Part shown: positions 6,866-9,756 of the stretch, one piece after another
How the letters are laid out: every line of letters starts with the position of its first letter
Position numbering within the stretch: the first letter of the stretch is position 1
Source: an uncultured Oscillospiraceae bacterium
GTDB taxonomy: Bacteria > Bacillota > Clostridia > Oscillospirales > Oscillospiraceae
Reading direction: 5' to 3'
Assembly: GCA_934511165.1 (NCBI GenBank)
Contig: CAKSWA010000056.1
Coordinates: 1 to 9,756 of the forward strand
DNA length: 9,756 bases
Notes under the pieces: model-generated
What the model saw: the letters and a program-made list of their open reading frames with translations, nothing else
Database searches by the model: none
Told to the model about the DNA's origin: nothing
Program-made: the position numbers and the translations under genes

Positions 6866-7728
6866 TGTTCGTTTACCCTCGCAAGATCGCGGCAGACGAG
6901 CCGTGCGTTCTGCCCGTGCTCGAGCAGATGATCCGTGAGCGCGCGCGCCACGGAGATGCTCCGGTGCCGCCCGCCGGTGCAGCCAACGGCCACCGTGAGC
7001 GCCGGCTTGCCCTCCTCGCGGAAGCGCGGGAGCTGAAAATCAATAAACGCCGTGAGCAGACGCATATATTCCGCTGTGTCCGGCTGCTGCATAACGAAGT
7101 CGTACACCGGCTGATCGAGCCCGGAGAGATCCTTCAACTCTTCTATATAGTAAGGATTCGGCAGAAAGCGCACGTCCAGCACGAGATCGGCGTCGATGGG
7201 AATGCCGTATTTATAGCCGAAGGCTACCACATTGATCGGAAGCTTTGCCTCGCCGGATTCGGTGAACAGGCAGCAGAGCTTCCTGTGCAGCTGCGCGAGC
7301 GTGAGATTCTGCGTATTTATAATGTAGTCGGCGCGGTCGCGCACCGGCTGCATGAGGGCAATTTCCTCGCGCAGCGCGGCCTGCACCGTTTTGCCCGGCT
7401 CTGCGAGCGGGTGGCGGCGGCGCGTTTCCTTATAGCGGCGGACGAGCGTGCTCTCCGGCGCTTCCAGAAACAGGATGCGGAACGTGCAGTCGAGCGCGCG
7501 CAGCGAATCGAGCGCGTGGAAGAGCTGCTCAAAGCTCTCATGCGCGCGCACGTCCGTGACGAGGGCGACCTTCGTGAAGCGCCCCTGCGAGGCAATGCAG
7601 AATTCCGCGAACGGCTGCAAAAGCGCCGAGGGCATGTTGTCTACGCAGTAATACCCCAGATCCTCCAGAAAATGCGCGGCCTGCGTCTTGCCTGCGCCCG
7701 AAAGACCGGTGACGATCAAAAATTCCAT
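6862..7728 (-). CDS. rapZ: RapZ/YvcJ family P-loop nucleotide-binding regulator
   Basis: The 288-residue protein matches the RapZ (YvcJ, YhbJ) family in length and motifs. It begins with a Walker A loop GLSGAGKT at 8-15, followed by the family stretch LEDLGYYCVDNMP (21-33). FLEAPESTLVRRYKETRRRHPL lies at about 87-108. The C-terminal domain has AFGYKYGIPIDADLVLDVRF (169-188) and the signature GCTGGRHRS (249-257). In E. coli RapZ senses glucosamine-6-phosphate and steers decay of the GlmZ small RNA; in Bacillus YvcJ hydrolyses nucleotides and affects competence. The Gram-positive role is less settled, so RNA binding here is only a family-based possibility. The start lies 26 nt past murB, with GGAGAAAG (7738-7745) upstream, slightly far from the ATG. 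The stop overlaps the yvcK start by ATGA. Confidence 0.95.
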   Translation of the reverse strand: MEFLIVTGLSGAGKTQAAHFLEDLGYYCVDNMPSALLQPFAEFCIASQGRFTKVALVTDVRAHESFEQLFHALDSLRALDCTFRILFLEAPESTLVRRYKETRRRHPLAEPGKTVQAALREEIALMQPVRDRADYIINTQNLTLAQLHRKLCCLFTESGEAKLPINVVAFGYKYGIPIDADLVLDVRFLPNPYYIEELKDLSGLDQPVYDFVMQQPDTAEYMRLLTAFIDFQLPRFREEGKPALTVAVGCTGGRHRSISVARALTDHLLEHGQNARLVCRDLARVNEQ

Positions 7729-7754
7729 AGATTATATCTTTCTCCGTGATCTTT

Positions 7755-8672
7755 TTATTCGCGGATGATCTTGACCTCCGGCTCCAGTTCGATGCCGGAC
7801 GTGCGGAATACCTCGTTTTGAATGTGCCCGATGAGCCGGAGCACATCGTCAAAGCTCGCCCCGCCGCGGTTGACGACGAAGCCCGCATGCTTCTCACTCA
7901 CCTGCGCGCCGCCGATGGCGTAGCCCTTGAGACCGGCCGCGTCGATGAGCGCGGCGGCATAGCCGCCTGTGGGACGCTTGAACGTGCTGCCGGCGGACGG
8001 CATATCGAGCGGCTGCGAGCTTCTCCGCCGCTCGGCGAGCGAGCGCATCCGCTCGCGGACGGCCTCGGGATCGTCCTCATGCAGTGAAACATCCGCGCGA
8101 AGAACGATGCAGCCGGTGTCGGAAAAACGGCTGCGGCGGTAGGAAAAGCCGACGTCCTTCGTCTCGCGGAGAGAAAGCTCTTCGTCGAGATATGTCACGG
8201 ACGTGACAGTATCCTTCATCTCGCCGCCGTAAGCCCCTGCGTTCATGGAGACCGCGCCGCCGAGCGTACCGGGGATGCCGTGGGCAAATTCCATTCCCGC
8301 GAGACCGCGCGCCGCGGCGAACGTCGCAAGGCGCGAGAGCGTTGCGCCGCTCTCGGCGCGGAGCGCCGTATCGCCGGCCGGCTCAATGCGCGAAAACTCC
8401 TCGCCCATGCGCAGCACGATGCGGTGCAGCGGCGCATCGGTGACGAGAAGGTTTGTGCCGTTGCCCATGAGAAACGGCTTTTCTCCGGCCCCGGCGAGCA
8501 GAGTGCAGACCGCTTCGATCTCTGCGATCGAGGACGGCAGCAGCATTGCGTCGCAGGGCCCTCCGATGCGGAACGAGCAATGACGGCTCATCGGCTCGTT
8601 TTCCAGAATCGTCAGCTCCGGGCAGCGGGAATGCGCCTCCCGGAGGAAGGAGCGGAGTTCGGCTTCTCTCAT
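7755..8672 (-). CDS. murB: UDP-N-acetylenolpyruvoylglucosamine reductase (MurB)
   Basis: MurB uses NADPH and bound FAD to reduce UDP-GlcNAc-enolpyruvate to UDP-MurNAc, the second committed step of peptidoglycan precursor synthesis in the cytoplasm. The 305 residues fit the shorter Gram-positive (type II) form. FAD-domain motifs are RIGGPCDAML (35-44), the pyrophosphate loop MGNGTNLLV (69-77) and HGIPGTLGGAVSMNAGAYGG (131-150). YRRSRF at 178-183 is the substrate-binding stretch. The likely catalytic Ser is S229 in SAGSTFKRP, and the second catalytic acid is E299 in LEPEV. IDAAGLKGYAIGGAQVSEKH (243-262) is also typical. The ATG shares ATGA with the hprK stop, so coupling to hprK is likely. All key residues are present and nothing suggests decay. 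Confidence 0.97.
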   Translation of the reverse strand: MREAELRSFLREAHSRCPELTILENEPMSRHCSFRIGGPCDAMLLPSSIAEIEAVCTLLAGAGEKPFLMGNGTNLLVTDAPLHRIVLRMGEEFSRIEPAGDTALRAESGATLSRLATFAAARGLAGMEFAHGIPGTLGGAVSMNAGAYGGEMKDTVTSVTYLDEELSLRETKDVGFSYRRSRFSDTGCIVLRADVSLHEDDPEAVRERMRSLAERRRSSQPLDMPSAGSTFKRPTGGYAAALIDAAGLKGYAIGGAQVSEKHAGFVVNRGGASFDDVLRLIGHIQNEVFRTSGIELEPEVKIIRE

Positions 8673-9601
8673 CCTTCGTCCACCATCCGGTCGTGGCGCT
8701 CAACAAGCACCTGCGCGGCGTTGTAGCCCATTTTGCGCTCGCGGTTGTTCATCGCGGCAAGCTCGAGGATCGCGGCAAGATTTCGCCCCGGACGCACGGG
8801 GATGACAAAGTACGGGATCTTCACGCCGAGGATCTCGGTGAAATGCGTCTCGTTGCCGAGACGGTCGTAGACCTTGTTCTCGTCCCACGGCTCAAAGTGG
8901 ACGACAAGATCGATGACCTGATCGGGCTTCACCGCGCCGATGCCGAACATGTGCCGCGCGTCGATAAGGCCGATGCCGCGGATCTCCATGAAGTACCGGA
9001 TCAGCTCCGGCGAGGAGCCGACGAGCGTGTCCTGCGCGGTGCGCTTGACTTCAATCGCGTCATCCGCCACAAGACGGTGGCCGCGGCTCAAAAGCGCCAT
9101 GGCGTTTTCGCTTTTGCCGACACCGCTCTCGCCGGTGATCATCACGCCCTCGCCGTATACCTCCATCAGCACGCCGTGCAGCGTGGTGCGCGGGGCGAGC
9201 CAGCGGTTGAGACTCAGAATAAGCCGCGCCATAAAGTCGCTCGTGGAGTGCTCAGTGGTGAGCAGCGTCACCTGGTGGCGCTGCGCCGCGGCGAGCATTT
9301 CCGGCGGGATTTCCATGCCGTGGGCAATGATGCAGAAACGGATCCCCGAGGAGATGAACCGCTCGATGCTGCGGCTGCGTGCCTCGGGACGCATATCCAT
9401 TAAATAGGTGATCTCCAGCTTGCCAATGATCTGTACGCGCGTGGCGTCAAAGTAATCGTAAAACCCGGCGAGCGGAAGACCCGGACGGGAAACCTCCCAG
9501 GTGGTGATCTGCACGCGGTCATAGTCCACCGCGCGGTTGACAACGGTAAGGCCGAGCTCGCGGACGATGGTATCCAGACTTACGGAATAGGACTGAGGCA
9601 T
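8669..9601 (-). CDS. hprK: HPr kinase/phosphorylase
   Basis: HprK is the bifunctional enzyme that phosphorylates HPr (and Crh where present) on Ser46 with ATP or pyrophosphate and also removes that phosphate. It thereby sets carbon catabolite repression in low-GC Gram-positives and relatives. The 310 residues match the family length. The N-terminal domain is followed by LHGVLMEVYGEGVMITGESG, with a conserved His at 142, and the P-loop GESGVGKS at 157-164. RGHRLVADD follows (D180, D181). The HprK signature MEIRGIGLIDARHMFG is at 205-220, and PVRPGRN at 268-274. The start MPQSYSVSLD is supported by GGAGGA 6 nt upstream. It is the first gene of the operon, directly behind a strong promoter. No ptsH or crh gene is in the window, so the substrate HPr must be encoded elsewhere. 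Confidence 0.97.
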   Translation of the reverse strand: MPQSYSVSLDTIVRELGLTVVNRAVDYDRVQITTWEVSRPGLPLAGFYDYFDATRVQIIGKLEITYLMDMRPEARSRSIERFISSGIRFCIIAHGMEIPPEMLAAAQRHQVTLLTTEHSTSDFMARLILSLNRWLAPRTTLHGVLMEVYGEGVMITGESGVGKSENAMALLSRGHRLVADDAIEVKRTAQDTLVGSSPELIRYFMEIRGIGLIDARHMFGIGAVKPDQVIDLVVHFEPWDENKVYDRLGNETHFTEILGVKIPYFVIPVRPGRNLAAILELAAMNNRERKMGYNAAQVLVERHDRMVDEG

Positions 9602-9607
9602 GAGCGT

Positions 9608-9613
9608 TCCTCC
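9608..9613 (-). promoter_or_regulatory. hprK Shine-Dalgarno site
   Basis: GGAGGA on the minus strand, 6 nt before the ATG at 9601, is near-perfect and fixes the start. Confidence 0.85.
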
Positions 9614-9643
9614 GAATCAAGGTGATGGTTTATATAATATTAT

Positions 9644-9672
9644 ATTGTAATCAATTCCGGCGGATTTGGCAA
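9644..9672 (-). promoter_or_regulatory. Sigma-A-type promoter of the hprK-dnaE operon
   Basis: On the minus strand TTGCCA (9667-9672) and TACAAT (9644-9649) are separated by exactly 17 bp. Each box differs from consensus at one position. The predicted start is near 9637, giving a leader of about 36 nt with no room for a riboswitch. A second TATAAT overlaps at 9639-9644 but has no matching -35 box. This is the only good promoter I see for the six-gene array; none is obvious inside it. Confidence 0.7.
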
Positions 9673-9704
9673 CATCTGCGTAAAGAGAAGTTTTTTAAAA
9701 GAAA

Positions 9705-9716
9705 ATGAAATTTCAT
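9705..9716. repeat. Perfect 12-bp palindrome, candidate operator
   Basis: ATGAAATTTCAT is its own reverse complement, and two further pairs extend it after one mismatch on each side (9702-9719). It abuts the -35 box of the rightward promoter and lies about 33 bp upstream of the hprK -35 box. This is the usual position for a dimeric regulator controlling the rightward gene. The regulator is not identified. Confidence 0.45.
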
Positions 9717-9717
9717 C

Positions 9718-9746
9718 TTGCATTCGGCGGCGCGGTCTGCTATTAT
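9718..9746 (+). promoter_or_regulatory. Divergent promoter reading out of the window to the right
   Basis: On the plus strand TTGCAT (9718-9723) is followed after exactly 17 bp by TATTAT (9741-9746). TGC directly before the latter makes an extended -10. The region just upstream (9681-9717) is rich in A/T runs, like an UP element. The spacer is GC-rich. No plus-strand gene begins inside the window, so the target lies beyond 9756. Confidence 0.55.
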
Positions 9747-9756
9747 AAGTAAGCTG

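Noticed and set aside
7731..7736. TATAAT just before the rapZ start, as an internal promoter
   Set aside because: The hexamer 17 bp upstream is AATAAA, not a -35 box, and the start would fall at or inside the rapZ ATG. Probably a chance AT-rich patch.
4833..9403. Further plus-strand frames opposite whiA, yvcK, rapZ, murB and hprK
   Set aside because: Each mirrors a confident gene, has the same biased composition and lacks a promoter or ribosome site.
9602..9756. Riboswitch or tRNA gene in the right-hand intergenic region
   Set aside because: The hprK leader is only about 36 nt and no cloverleaf or aptamer-like conserved core is visible.
1..9756. CRISPR array, insertion sequence, prophage or toxin-antitoxin genes
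   Set aside because: I saw no regularly spaced repeats, transposase motifs, flanking inverted repeats or small paired genes; the coding space is filled by housekeeping genes and one efflux adaptor.

Overview
The window looks like a stretch of chromosome from a fairly GC-rich member of the Firmicutes, class Clostridia, probably in the Oscillospiraceae/Ruminococcaceae neighbourhood. That placement is an inference. It rests on the hprK, murB, rapZ, yvcK and whiA set in one array, on strong AGGAG-type Shine-Dalgarno sites, and on a GC-rich genome with a clostridial-type DnaE. Every gene I can support is on the minus strand, so transcription runs from high to low coordinates. Coding density is very high. 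The only non-coding stretches of any size are 1289-1444 and 9602-9756, and neither exceeds 300 bases.

Layout in the direction of transcription. A two-promoter intergenic region (9602-9756) carries a near-consensus sigma-A-type promoter that reads left into hprK. It also carries a second, extended -10 promoter that reads right, out of the window, with a perfect 12-bp palindrome against its -35 box. The operon then reads hprK (HPr kinase/phosphorylase), murB (UDP-N-acetylenolpyruvoylglucosamine reductase), rapZ/yvcJ (P-loop nucleotide-binding regulator), yvcK/glmR (UDP-sugar-linked regulator), whiA (DNA-binding division and sporulation-type regulator) and dnaE (DNA polymerase III alpha subunit). 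The six genes form three tightly coupled pairs: hprK/murB share ATGA, rapZ/yvcK share ATGA, and whiA/dnaE are 1 nt apart with the dnaE ribosome-binding site inside the end of whiA. The pairs are separated by gaps of only 26 and 20 nt.

After dnaE there is a 156-bp gap holding a two-part hairpin and a weak candidate promoter. A truncated gene then runs off the left edge: a membrane-anchored HlyD/MacA/YknX-type periplasmic adaptor (membrane fusion protein) of an efflux system. Its ABC transporter partners, if present, would lie beyond the window.

Functionally, the operon joins carbon-state sensing (HPrK), control of amino-sugar supply and use (RapZ, YvcK), a committed peptidoglycan precursor step (MurB), a division-linked regulator (WhiA) and replication (DnaE). 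The gene families are well known and I do not see a hidden novel system. The points most worth a second look are the apparent tandem duplication of the lipoyl/barrel-sandwich module in the adaptor protein, the palindrome at the right-hand divergent promoter, the pairwise coupling of the operon, and a DnaE whose PHP domain keeps all nine expected metal ligands.
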